Shown in pieces: positions 34,613-43,056 of a stretch of DNA of 64,000 bases (position 1 is the stretch's first letter; every line of letters begins with the position of its first letter). Source of the stretch: Streptomyces lasiicapitis (GTDB taxonomy: Bacteria; Actinomycetota; Actinomycetes; Streptomycetales; Streptomycetaceae); contig NZ_BMNG01000017.1 in NCBI RefSeq assembly GCF_014646335.1, positions 1-64,000 of the forward strand. The letters run 5' to 3'. Below the pieces are notes generated by a model. That model searched no databases. It worked only from the letters and a program-made list of their open reading frames with translations, and was not told the origin of the DNA. A program made the position numbers and the translations under genes.

Positions 34613-35005
34613 GTGAGTACTGGTCGGATTCGGCGGGGCCTGGCCGCAGGTGCCGTCACGCTGGCGGGCGCCGTGCTGTTGGCGCTCGCGGGACCGGGTG
34701 TCGGCAGCGCCGCCGCCGCGGCGCCGTGCCCCGGCCACAAGGTCCGCACCCTGGGCTTCAGCACCGGCAAGGTCGTCCTCTACAAGAAGCGCGGCTACGT
34801 CTGCGCCGTGACGTACTCGAAGACCCCCGGCGCCCGCAAGTCGATGTCGGTCAGCGTCCAGGCGCGCGGCAGCCGCCCCGTACGGGACAAGGGCAACTTC
34901 ACGCGGCTCGCGGGCCCGGTGAAGGTGCACTCCGGACACCGCTGCGTGTGGGTGAAGGGGTCCGTGGGGCGGGGGAGCGTCAGCACGGGCTGGATCCTCT
35001 GCTGA
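34613..35005 (+). CDS. Small secreted protein of unknown function
   Basis: 130 residues from GTG at 34613 (GGGAGGGGCAG upstream). The signal peptide is clear: RRGLAAGAVTLAGAVLLALA with cleavage after GSAAAA. The mature part, about 93 residues, is basic and beta-rich with four cysteines (CPGHKV, YVCAVTYSK, HRCVWVKG, WILC), consistent with two disulfides. No known domain recognised. It stands alone between the exporter and the S37 peptidase. Confidence 0.8.
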   Translation: MSTGRIRRGLAAGAVTLAGAVLLALAGPGVGSAAAAAPCPGHKVRTLGFSTGKVVLYKKRGYVCAVTYSKTPGARKSMSVSVQARGSRPVRDKGNFTRLAGPVKVHSGHRCVWVKGSVGRGSVSTGWILC

Positions 35006-35189
35006 ACGCCGGGCGCTGTGCCTGAACGGTGAGCCCCGGACCGAGCCAGACCCCTTCTCGTCCGCTGAGCGGAGACCCTCGTCCTGTCAGTGAATTTCCC
35101 TGAGTCCCATATGTCCTCAATCTGCCCTGGTGTGCGCGGAGTTGCTCGGTTAGGTTCCGGGGAATCGCTGCGCCGACAGGGGAGGATGC

Positions 35190-36638
35190 ATGCGTAAGAC
35201 CCTCAGATGGGTGCTTTCGTTCACGGTGCTCATAGGCACCGTTGGCTTCACCGGAGTCACGGCCACGGCGGCCACCGACGCCGCGCCGCAGGACACCGCA
35301 CAGCAGGACAGTGCGAGCAAGGACATCAAGGACCGGCTCCTCGCCATCAAGGGCATGAGCCTCATCGAGGAGAAGCCGTACGACGGCTACCGCTTCTTCG
35401 TCCTCAACTACACCCAGCCGGTCGACCACCGGCACCCGTCCAAGGGCACGTTCAAGCAGCGCATCACCGTGCTGCACAAGGACACCGACCGCCCCACCGT
35501 GTTCTCGACCTCGGGCTACGGCCTGAACACGAACCCGGGCCGCGCGGAGCCGACGCGCATCGTCGACGGCAACCAGGTCGCCATGGAGTACCGCTTCTTC
35601 ACTCCCTCGCGCCCCGCCCCCGCCGACTGGTCCAAGCTCGACATCTGGCAGGCCGCGAGCGACCAGCACCGCATCTTCAAGGCCCTCAAGCCGATCTACG
35701 GCAAGAAGTGGCTGTCCACGGGCGCCTCCAAGGGCGGCATGACCGCCACCTACTTCGAGCGCTTCTACCCGCGTGACATGGACGGCGTCGTCGCCTACGT
35801 CGCGCCGAACGACGTCAACAACCGCGAGGACGCGGCGTACGACCGCTTCTTCGAGAACGTCGGCACCAAGGAGTGCCGCAGCAAGATCGAGGCCGTGCAG
35901 CGGCAGGCGCTGCTGCGCCGCGCCCCGATGGAGAAGCTGTACGCCAAGTACGCCGCCGACAACGGCTACACCTTCAAGACGATCGGCAACCTCGACAAGG
36001 CCTTCGAGGCCGTCGTGCTCGACGTGAACTGGGGCTTCTGGCAGTACCAGCAGTCCGCCACCGCCTGCGGGCAGGTGCCGGCCGCCAAGACCGCCACCGA
36101 CCAGGCGCTGTTCGACTGGATCGACGAGGTCGGCGGCTGGTCGTCCTACAGCGACCAGGGCCTTGAGCCCTACACGCCGTACTACTACCAGGCCGGTACG
36201 CAGCTCGGTTCGCCCGACATCAAGCAGCCCTGGATCGCCGATCTGAGCCGCTACGGGTACCAGCCGCCGCGGAACTTCGTCCCGCGCGACATCTCCATGA
36301 AGTTCCAGAAGCACGCCATGAAGGACGTCGACCGGTGGGTGCGGAACAACTCCCACCGGATGCTGTTCGTCTACGGCGCGAACGACCCGTGGGGCGCCGA
36401 GCCGTTCCGCCCCGCGCGCGGGGCCAAGCACGACTCGTACGTCATGACCGCGCCCGGTGCGAACCACGGCGCCAACGTCGCCGGGCTCGTCGGTGACGAC
36501 AAGGCCAAGGCCACCGCGCGGATCCTCGCCTGGGCCGGCGTGCCTGCCGCTGAGGCCGCGGAGGCGAAGCCGCTGGCGTCGTACGACTCCAAGCTGGACC
36601 GGCAGGACCGGAACCGCCACAACACCCTGAGGCCGTAG
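35190..36638 (+). CDS. Secreted S37 prolyl tri/tetrapeptidyl aminopeptidase
   Basis: 482 residues, ATG at 35190 with GGGGAGG upstream. Signal peptide MRKTLRWVLSFTVLIGTVGF with cleavage near ATAAT. Removes N-terminal tri- or tetrapeptides from extracellular peptides. Alpha/beta-hydrolase catalytic residues can be placed: Ser in STGASKGGMTATY, Asp in VYGANDPWGAEPF, and His in PGANHGANVAG. This matches the Streptomyces mobaraensis PS-10 type peptidase (MEROPS S37). Length is typical. No operon partner. Confidence 0.93.
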   Translation: MRKTLRWVLSFTVLIGTVGFTGVTATAATDAAPQDTAQQDSASKDIKDRLLAIKGMSLIEEKPYDGYRFFVLNYTQPVDHRHPSKGTFKQRITVLHKDTDRPTVFSTSGYGLNTNPGRAEPTRIVDGNQVAMEYRFFTPSRPAPADWSKLDIWQAASDQHRIFKALKPIYGKKWLSTGASKGGMTATYFERFYPRDMDGVVAYVAPNDVNNREDAAYDRFFENVGTKECRSKIEAVQRQALLRRAPMEKLYAKYAADNGYTFKTIGNLDKAFEAVVLDVNWGFWQYQQSATACGQVPAAKTATDQALFDWIDEVGGWSSYSDQGLEPYTPYYYQAGTQLGSPDIKQPWIADLSRYGYQPPRNFVPRDISMKFQKHAMKDVDRWVRNNSHRMLFVYGANDPWGAEPFRPARGAKHDSYVMTAPGANHGANVAGLVGDDKAKATARILAWAGVPAAEAAEAKPLASYDSKLDRQDRNRHNTLRP

Positions 36639-36649
36639 GCCTCGCGGGG

Positions 36650-36871
36650 CGCCCCAGTCCCGCCCCTTTCCCGAAACTGGGGGCTCTGCCCCCAGACCCC
36701 CGCTCCTCAAACGCCGGAGGGGCTGGATTTTTCAGCCCGTCGAGGGGGTCCCCCCTGCTCTTTAAGAGCTTGGGGGAGTTTGAGGACGAGGCGCGGAGCG
36801 CCGATCGGGGGTCCAGGGGGCGGAGCCCCCTGGTTACGGGAAGGGGCGGGACTGGGGCGCCCCCCGGCAGG
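36650..36871. repeat. Repeat A, second full copy with nested repeat B
   Basis: Same arms as 26447-26691 (cctcaaacgccggaggggct, then ggggcggagccccctggtta). The central right-arm core cccgtc-tttgaggacgag is split by repeat B at 36742-36778. It lies between the S37 peptidase and a convergent lipoprotein gene. Confidence 0.85.
36742..36778. repeat. Repeat B inserted in repeat A
   Basis: cccccctgctctttaagagc followed by ttgggggag forms a small hairpin and interrupts the repeat A core. It is related to the copy inside desC at 7587-7630. Confidence 0.75.
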
Positions 36872-36872
36872 G

Positions 36873-37472
36873 TCACACCCGCACCGCACACCCCACCGCC
36901 CGCGCCCCGCCCAACGTCACGTACAGATCCGTCCCCGCCGGGCACAGCGCGCGCTCCGCGGCGGACGCGGTCACCCGATACTCCGGGCCCCGGCGGCCCG
37001 AGCCGTCGCAGGCGGTCTCCCGCACCTCCCCCCGCCCCACCCCGTACACACAGTCCCCCACCACGGTCCGAGGCCCTCCACCAGCCCCGGGATCCCCGGG
37101 ATGCGGCGCTTCGAGATTGCGCATGCAGGCGTACCCCCGCGGCACACTGACGTGGAGGATGAAGTCGCTGCGCGCGGGGCACAGGGGCCCGTCCCCGCTG
37201 AGCCCGCCGTGCCGGGCGATGACGCGCGCGGCGGCCCGCTCGCTCCCGCACGGCACCTCCGTGAAGAACTCCCGCCCCCAGGAGCTGCATTCGCCCGCCC
37301 CGAGGAACACTGCCCCGGCGCCGGAGGAGGCCGCGGACCCGGCGGGCGTGGTGCCACCTTCCGGCCCCGCACGACCGGAGCCGCCCGGCAGTTGACACCC
37401 CGCGAGCGTCAGCGTCAGCACGACGGCGAGCAGTCCGCTCCCGCACGCGAACCCCGCCTTCGACACCCGCAT
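36873..37472 (-). CDS. Lipoprotein of unknown function
   Basis: 199 residues, ATG at 37472. Signal with lipobox LAGC (LLAVVLTLTLAGC), then a Gly/Ala/Ser-rich linker to about residue 55. The rest contains paired cysteines in two similar halves: CGSERAAARVI...LCPARSDFILHVSVPRGYAC, and CDGSGRR...LCPAGTDLYVTLGGARAVGC. The two halves suggest an internal duplication of about 70 residues, each with a conserved LCPAxxD stretch. No known domain. Convergent with the S37 peptidase. Confidence 0.82.
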   Translation of the reverse strand: MRVSKAGFACGSGLLAVVLTLTLAGCQLPGGSGRAGPEGGTTPAGSAASSGAGAVFLGAGECSSWGREFFTEVPCGSERAAARVIARHGGLSGDGPLCPARSDFILHVSVPRGYACMRNLEAPHPGDPGAGGGPRTVVGDCVYGVGRGEVRETACDGSGRRGPEYRVTASAAERALCPAGTDLYVTLGGARAVGCAVRV

Positions 37473-37613
37473 GGGCCGACCCCCCGACCCCCCGGCACGT
37501 ACACCAGGGGCACCCAGAGTGACCCCGGCGGCGGGCGCACGCCAGGTGCTCCGGGGGCTTTGCGCACCTTGGACCGGGCGGCCGGGGCGGGACGCGTACG
37601 CCGGGTACGCCCG

Positions 37614-39404
37614 TCAGTCGGCGGCGGCGTAGGGCTCGTACGAGAGTCCGTAGCCGATGGGGTACAGCACCTGCCCGGGGTCGTCCGGGCTCGGCACCGG
37701 CACGGGCAGGCGGCCCGCCGGGCGGGCGCGACCGGCGAGGACGCGGGCGGCGGCTCGGAGTTCGACGTCCGTCCAGGAGTACGCGGCGAGCGCGGCGGAT
37801 ACGCCGGGCAGCCGGGTCACGTCGTGCGGGGTACGGACGGACACCGTGATGACGGGTGGACCGTCCGAGGCCGTGAGCGCCGTGAGCGCGGTGACGAGTG
37901 CGTGCTGGCGGTCGCCGTCCGTGACGTCGTACGTCGTGACGATCACGGCGTCGATCCCGGAGGCCGCCTCGGCGAGGGCCTTCTCGACGGTCTCCGGGGA
38001 CGGCTCGGTGCCGGTGCTCAACGCCGTTGCCGTGAAGCCGAGTTCGGTGAGGGCGGCGGCGAGGACGGTGGTCGGCGGTCCGGTGGTGCCGGACGGCGAG
38101 ACCGGGTCGGCGCCGAGTACCAGGACGCGGCCGTGCGCGGCGGGGGACAGCGGGAGCAGGCCGCCATCGTTGCGCAGCAGGGTCGTGGTGCGCTCGGCGA
38201 TGCGGTCGGCGGCGGCGAGGTGGGCGGCGCTGCCGACGGTGGCGTCGACGTCGTCGGGGGTCGTGAACGCCCGCTCGAACAGGCCGAGTTCGCGCTTCAG
38301 TCGGAGGATGCGGAGCACCGACTCGTCGATGCGGGCCTCGGTGAGTTCGCCCTCGCGGACGGCCTGGAGGACCGCGTTCCAGGCGAGTTCGGGCTGCGGC
38401 GGGTGCAGGAGCTGGTCGACGCCCGCCTTGATCGCGAGTACGGCGACGCGGTCGTCGCCGTACTTGGTGCGCACACCCTGCATGGAGAGGGAGTCGGTCA
38501 CGATCACGCCCTGGTGGCCGAGCTGTTCGCGCAGGATGCCGGTGACGATGGGGTACGAGAGCGTGGCGGGGTCGAGCGCCGGGTCCAGGGCGGGCACGAC
38601 GATGTGCGCGGTCATCACGACGTCCACGCCGGCGGCGAGGGCGGCGCGGAACGGCGGGGCGTCCAGTTCCTCCCACTGCTCGCGGGTGTGGTGGATGTGC
38701 GGCAGCGCGGAGTGGCTGTCGGTCTCGGTGTCGCCGTGGCCGGGGAAGTGCTTGGCGGCGGGGGCGATGCCCGCGTCGCGGAAGCCCTCGATCTGCGCGG
38801 TCACGAACGCGGACACGGCGTCCGGGGCCGCGCCGAAGGAACGTACGCCGATGACCGGGTTGGCCGGGTTCACGTTGACGTCGGCGGACGGCGCGTAGTT
38901 CTGGAACACGCCCATCGCGCGCAGTTCGACGCCCGCGATGCGGGCCGCCTCGCGGACGTCGTCGGCCGAGCCGCCCGCGCCGAGCGCCATCGCGCCCGGC
39001 AGCAGCGTGGCGGGCGCGCCGACGCGGGCCACGATGCCGTGCTCCTGGTCGATGGTGAGAAGGAGCGGGATGCCGTGCGGCCCGTCGTGGGCCACCCGCT
39101 GCACGTCGTCGGAGAGCGTGGCGAGCTGGTGCGGGTCGCGGGTGTTGTGGGCCCAGCCGAAGTAGATGAGCCCGCCGGGGCGGTACTTGGCGACGGCGTC
39201 CGCGGCGGTGCGCACGCCGAGCTCCCGCTCGTTCAGTTCGACGTCGGCCGGGTCGGGGGCGGTGGCGTGGTGGCCGTAGACATGCAGGACGAGGAGCTGG
39301 CCGACCTTCTCCTCGAGGGTCATGCGGGAGAGGAGGGCGTCGAGGTCGGCGTCGGTGGGGCCGCTGGGGGTGCTGTGGGTGGTGCTTTGGGAGTCGTGAG
39401 GCAC
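37614..39404 (-). CDS. GH3 beta-N-acetylglucosaminidase (NagZ-like)
   Basis: 596 residues from GTG at 39404 (VPHDSQSTTHS); the ribosome-binding site is weak. No signal peptide, so it is probably cytoplasmic. The NagZ-type catalytic loop KHFPGHGDTETDSHSALP holds the acid/base His-Asp pair, and the nucleophile Asp is in VIVTDSLSMQGV. A C-terminal GH3 domain follows (about 380-590). It should release GlcNAc from chito-oligosaccharides or muropeptides. I found no dre site in its leader, unlike the GH20 gene. A LysR-family gene lies upstream on the same strand after 299 nt. Confidence 0.93.
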   Translation of the reverse strand: MPHDSQSTTHSTPSGPTDADLDALLSRMTLEEKVGQLLVLHVYGHHATAPDPADVELNERELGVRTAADAVAKYRPGGLIYFGWAHNTRDPHQLATLSDDVQRVAHDGPHGIPLLLTIDQEHGIVARVGAPATLLPGAMALGAGGSADDVREAARIAGVELRAMGVFQNYAPSADVNVNPANPVIGVRSFGAAPDAVSAFVTAQIEGFRDAGIAPAAKHFPGHGDTETDSHSALPHIHHTREQWEELDAPPFRAALAAGVDVVMTAHIVVPALDPALDPATLSYPIVTGILREQLGHQGVIVTDSLSMQGVRTKYGDDRVAVLAIKAGVDQLLHPPQPELAWNAVLQAVREGELTEARIDESVLRILRLKRELGLFERAFTTPDDVDATVGSAAHLAAADRIAERTTTLLRNDGGLLPLSPAAHGRVLVLGADPVSPSGTTGPPTTVLAAALTELGFTATALSTGTEPSPETVEKALAEAASGIDAVIVTTYDVTDGDRQHALVTALTALTASDGPPVITVSVRTPHDVTRLPGVSAALAAYSWTDVELRAAARVLAGRARPAGRLPVPVPSPDDPGQVLYPIGYGLSYEPYAAAD

Positions 39405-39703
39405 TTGCCACGGATATCCCGTGGGGTGCGGTGGGTCAAGGTCCGGGCGGCACCGGGCTGCCGTGAAGGCCCGCCATCCGTGCTGAGGGGCCGCCACCGG
39501 CGCTCTGGAGGGGGGCGCACCGGTGGCGGCGTGCTGCCGGCCGCGGGCGGCGGAGAGGGTGGTCAGCGTTCGCAGCCAGCAGCGATGCCGACACCGCCTC
39601 GCGGAGACTCCCCGGCAGCGTGCCTGTTGGACGGGCCGGCCCTCCTCAGGGTTCCCGAACGGGCCCTGATGACGGGAAGTTGGTGCAGGTGGGGGCCATG
39701 GGG
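39405..39703. other. Intergenic region between LysR gene and GH3 gene
   Basis: 299 bp. A hairpin with 10-bp arms, ccgccaccgg and ccggtggcgg near 39491-39528, may terminate the LysR gene. The rest should contain the GH3 promoter, but no operator is recognised. Confidence 0.5.
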
Positions 39704-40708
39704 TCAGCTCATGAGGGGAGGCGGTCCGGCGGCCGCGCCGACGGGCTTGTCGGCAGTTGCGGTGACGGCGGTGTCGGCGGCCGGGGTGACGGTCGTGTCG
39801 TCGGCCGCGGTGACCGTGTCCCACGTCTCGCGCAGCACCCGCACCGCCTCCGCGATCGCCGGGCGCCGTGCCGCCCCCGTCCGCCACACCGCGTACAGCC
39901 TGCGCGCGGGCAGCGGGTCGAGCTGGACCGCCACCACCCCGGCCGGGAGCGGGCCGCGGCCGAGGCGGGGGAGCAGGGCGATGCCGAGACCGGCCGCGAC
40001 CAGGGCGATCAGGGTCGGGTTCTCCTCGGCCTGGTGGACGATGTCCGGCTCGCAGCCGGCGGCCCGCATCGTACGCACCAGCCAGTCGTGGCACACCCGC
40101 CCCGGAGGCTGCGAGATCCACCGCTCGTCGCGCAGCTCCGCGCGCCGCACCGACTTCCGCCCGGCGAGCCGGTGCCCCGCCGGGACCAGCAGATCGCACA
40201 AGTCCTCGCCGATCACGGCCTGTTCGACGCCGGGCGGCGCGGGCAGCGGCGCGATGTCCCAGTCGTGCGCGACGGCCAGGTCCGCCGCGCCCTTGGCGAC
40301 GAGGTCCACCGACAGATGCGGTTCAACCTCCGTCAGGCGCGCGTCCAGGGCCGGGTGGCGGCGCGCCAGCTCGGCGAGCGTCCCGGGAAGCAGCCCGCGC
40401 GCCGCCGACGCGAACGCCACGACGGTCAGGCGCCCGGCCGGGACCCCGCGCCGCTCCTCCAGGTCCGTCTCGGCGCGCTCGACGATCGCCAGCAACTCCC
40501 GTGCCGCGTCGGCCAGTCGTACCGCCTCGTCGGTGAGGGCCACGCCCCGGCCCTGCCGTTCGAGCAGCTTCGTACGTGTCTCCCGCTCCAGCTTGGCGAT
40601 CTGCTGGGACACGGCGGACGGCGTGTAGCCGAGGGCGTCCGCGGCGGCGCCGACGGTGCCGTGGACGGCCACGGCGTGCAGGGCGCGCAGGCGCGCGAGG
40701 TCCAGCAT
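39704..40708 (-). CDS. LysR-family transcriptional regulator
   Basis: 334 residues from the ATG at 40708 (MLDLARLRALHAVAVHGTVG); longer in-frame starts up to 40804 lack a ribosome-binding site. The N-terminal winged HTH contains AAADALGYTPSAVSQQIAKL. The periplasmic-binding-like effector domain covers about 90-300 (GRLTVVAFASAARGLLPGTL). The Thr/Ala-rich tail is low complexity. Divergent from an EamA permease, the classic arrangement for a LysR regulator of an exporter. The effector is unknown. Confidence 0.9.
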   Translation of the reverse strand: MLDLARLRALHAVAVHGTVGAAADALGYTPSAVSQQIAKLERETRTKLLERQGRGVALTDEAVRLADAARELLAIVERAETDLEERRGVPAGRLTVVAFASAARGLLPGTLAELARRHPALDARLTEVEPHLSVDLVAKGAADLAVAHDWDIAPLPAPPGVEQAVIGEDLCDLLVPAGHRLAGRKSVRRAELRDERWISQPPGRVCHDWLVRTMRAAGCEPDIVHQAEENPTLIALVAAGLGIALLPRLGRGPLPAGVVAVQLDPLPARRLYAVWRTGAARRPAIAEAVRVLRETWDTVTAADDTTVTPAADTAVTATADKPVGAAAGPPPLMS

Positions 40709-40858
40709 GGGGGCCACCAAGTCTCGTCGTCCGTGAGGTGCCGCGGCGGTCTCGTCGTTCTTGACGTTTCGCAGCGCCCCATTCATTAGCGGTGCTTCAG
40801 CCAATCATGAAGAAATTCGTGCTGGTGCTGAACGCTCCCGGCGCGTGATCCTCGACGC

Positions 40859-41845
40859 ATGCGCCCCTCCCACATCTGCCTCGCCGTCCTCGTCGCCGCC
40901 GTCTGGGGCGTGAACTTCGTCGTCATCGAGGTGGGCCTCGGCCACTTCCCGCCGCTGCTGTTCTCGGCCCTGCGCTTCCTCGTCGCCGCGCTGCCCGCGG
41001 TGTTCTTCGTCGGCCGCCCGAAGGTCGCCTGGAAGTGGCTCCTCGGGGTGGGGCTCGTGCTCGGCGTCGCCAAGTTCGGGCTGCTGTTCATAGGCATGGA
41101 CGCGGGCATGCCGGCGGGCCTGTCGTCGCTCGTCCTCCAGATCCAGGCGGTGTTCACGGCCGTCGTCGCCTTCGCCGTGCTCGGTGAACGCCCGGCGCGG
41201 GTACGGGTGGTGGGCATGGCGGTCGCACTCGCGGGCATCGGCGTCGCGGCCGTCCACGAGGGCGCGTCCGGACCGCTCACGGCCTTCGGCCTGACCGTCG
41301 CGGCCGCCGCCTGCTGGGGCGTGTCCAACGTCCTCACCCGCAAGGCGTCCCCGCCCGACGCGCTGAACTTCATGGTGTGGGTGAGCACCGTCCCGGTCCT
41401 GCCCCTGCTCGCCCTCTCGCTCCTCTTCGAGGGTCCCTCGCGCGACCTCGAAGCGCTGCGCGGACTCGACTGGCAGGGCGTCGGGATCATCGTCTACGTC
41501 GCGTGGATCACGACGGTGTTCGGCTTCGGCGCCTGGGGCTACCTGCTGCGCCGCCACCCGGCGTCCACGGTCGCCCCGTTCTCGCTCCTGGTGCCGGTGT
41601 TCGGCATGTCGTCGGCGGCGCTGTTCCTGGGGGAGTCGGTGGGGGCGTTCCAGTGGTGCGCGGCGGCGTTGCTGGTGGGCGGGGTGGCGGTGGCTTCGCT
41701 GCCGGGGAGGTCTTCGGGGGAGCCTTCAGGGAAGCCGAGGAGTCCTCGGGGGGAGCCGTCGGCCGCGCCCGCCCCGTCCGTCCCGGCCGACTCGGCGACG
41801 TACGCTGACGAGGTGACCGCCCTGGAACCCGCGCCCCGCGCATGA
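40859..41845 (+). CDS. EamA-family drug/metabolite transporter
   Basis: 328 residues, ten predicted membrane helices in two EamA repeats. The first starts LAVLVAAVWGVNFVVIEVGL; the second starts AFGLTVAAAACWGVSNVLTR. The YdeD/PecM/RhaT-like DMT fold exports or imports small metabolites such as amino acids. A Pro/Ser-rich tail of about 40 residues follows the last helix. The stop overlaps the next gene (ATGA), so the two are co-expressed. The AT-rich gap upstream probably contains the LysR-controlled divergent promoter. Confidence 0.92.
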   Translation: MRPSHICLAVLVAAVWGVNFVVIEVGLGHFPPLLFSALRFLVAALPAVFFVGRPKVAWKWLLGVGLVLGVAKFGLLFIGMDAGMPAGLSSLVLQIQAVFTAVVAFAVLGERPARVRVVGMAVALAGIGVAAVHEGASGPLTAFGLTVAAAACWGVSNVLTRKASPPDALNFMVWVSTVPVLPLLALSLLFEGPSRDLEALRGLDWQGVGIIVYVAWITTVFGFGAWGYLLRRHPASTVAPFSLLVPVFGMSSAALFLGESVGAFQWCAAALLVGGVAVASLPGRSSGEPSGKPRSPRGEPSAAPAPSVPADSATYADEVTALEPAPRA

Positions 41846-42663
41846 CGCCCCGCACGACCCCGGGCGGCGCGAAGGCGCTGCGCCCCGTCGACCTGGCCCG
41901 GATGGCGGGCGTCTCCACCCAGCTCGTACGCGACTACGCGGACGCGGGAATCCTGCCGCCCACCCCGCGCACCCCCTCCGGCTACCGCCGCTTCGCCCCC
42001 GTGCACGGCCGCGCCCTGCTGGCGTACCGGGCGCTGGCGCGGGGGTTCGGCCCGGAGACGGCACGGGCGGTGATGCGGGCGGTGCACGCGGGCGACGTAC
42101 CCGAGGCACTGACGCTGATCGACGCGGCGCACGCGGAGTTGCATGCGCTGCGGGAGGCGCTGCGGGCGACGGGGGCGGCGCTGGAGGCGGTGGCGAGCGA
42201 GGAGCCCGGAGCCTCCGGGGCCCACGGCGCCTCCGCGGCCCCTGCCGCCCCGCCGCCCCGCGCGCCCCTGACCGTCGGTGAGGTCGCCGCCCGCGTCGGT
42301 GTGCGCGCCTCGGCGCTGCGGGTGTGGGAGTCGGCGGGCCTGCTCGCGCCCGCGCGGGAGCGGGGCACCGGGTACCGCAGCTACGGCGCGGCGGACGTCC
42401 GCGACGCCCGCATGATCACGATGCTCCGCCAGGCCGGGTACCCCCTGCCCGCCATCCGCCCGGTCCTCGACGGCCTCCGCGAGACGGGCAGCAGCGAGGC
42501 GCTGCGCGCGGCGCTGGCCCAGCGGCAGACCGAGCTGACGCGACGGTCGCGGGCGATGCTGGAGGGGGCGGGGTTGTTGCACGGGTATGTGGCGGAGGTG
42601 GGAGAGGCGGGAGAGGCGGCGGAGGCGGCCGAGGAGGACGCGGGCGCGGTGGCGGGGACCTGA
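41842..42663 (+). CDS. MerR-family protein with two HTH domains
   Basis: 273 residues, ATG at 41842 within the stop of the EamA gene. Residues about 14-82 form a MerR HTH (RPVDLARMAGVSTQLVRDYA, SGYRRFAPVHGRALLAYRAL). Residues about 141-208 form a second one (TVGEVAARVGVRASALRVWE, GYRSYGAADVRDARMITMLR). An Ala/Pro-rich linker joins them. Typical MerR proteins have one such domain followed by a dimerisation coiled coil, so this is unusual. There is no recognisable effector domain, though short helices after each HTH may dimerise. Probable regulator linked to the transporter. Confidence 0.9.
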   Translation: MTPRTTPGGAKALRPVDLARMAGVSTQLVRDYADAGILPPTPRTPSGYRRFAPVHGRALLAYRALARGFGPETARAVMRAVHAGDVPEALTLIDAAHAELHALREALRATGAALEAVASEEPGASGAHGASAAPAAPPPRAPLTVGEVAARVGVRASALRVWESAGLLAPARERGTGYRSYGAADVRDARMITMLRQAGYPLPAIRPVLDGLRETGSSEALRAALAQRQTELTRRSRAMLEGAGLLHGYVAEVGEAGEAAEAAEEDAGAVAGT

Positions 42664-43036
42664 CGGGGCGGACCAGTGCGGCGGGGGACTTGCGGGCGCC
42701 CCTTGCCCACAGGCTGTCGCGGACTCACAGGGCGGCGCGCCCACGCGCGGGCTTCCGGCCCGCCCGAGGCGGATGTCAGCGGCCCGCGGGCTTCCCGCAC
42801 CGCAGCGGGCCTCCGGCCTGCGCCCTCACGCGGACTCCGCAGCGGTCGTGCCGGCGCACACTTCCGAGCGGCCGTGCTCAGGCCGACTGCGTCAGCGGTC
42901 GTGCTGGCGCGCACTTCTGAGCGGCCGCGCCCACGCCGACTGCGTCAGCGGTCGTGCTCGCGCGCACTCCCGAGCGGCCGCGCCCACGCCGACCCCGCAG
43001 CGGCTGCGCGCACGCCCGCTCCGTCAGCAACCGCGC
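42664..43036. other. Intergenic region with GC-rich tandem repeats
   Basis: 373 bp between convergent genes. It is dominated by the 53-bp tandem array listed separately. No gene is credible here; open frames across it are low-complexity translations of the repeat. Confidence 0.7.
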
Positions 43037-43056
43037 TCACGCCGACTCCGTGAGCA
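42833..43056. repeat. 53-bp tandem repeat array
   Basis: Units start at 42833 (52 bp), 42885, 42938 and 42991 and share gactgcgtcagcggtcgtgc near the start and gagcggccgcgcccacgcc at the end. The fourth is diverged, and a partial fifth starting at 43044 lies inside the last codons of the isomerase gene. The units are contiguous, without spacers. Confidence 0.88.

Noticed and set aside
39405..40199. Longer N-terminus for the GH3 enzyme
   Set aside because: The open frame continues upstream but runs antisense-like through the LysR gene with no homology; the GTG at 39404 fits the family start.
40781..40821. LysR operator in the LysR-EamA gap
   Set aside because: An AT-rich stretch with attagc...gccaat ends is suggestive, but the T-N11-A pattern is not clear enough to list as a site.
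42833..43056. CRISPR array
   Set aside because: Repeats are contiguous 53-bp units with no unique spacers and no cas genes nearby.
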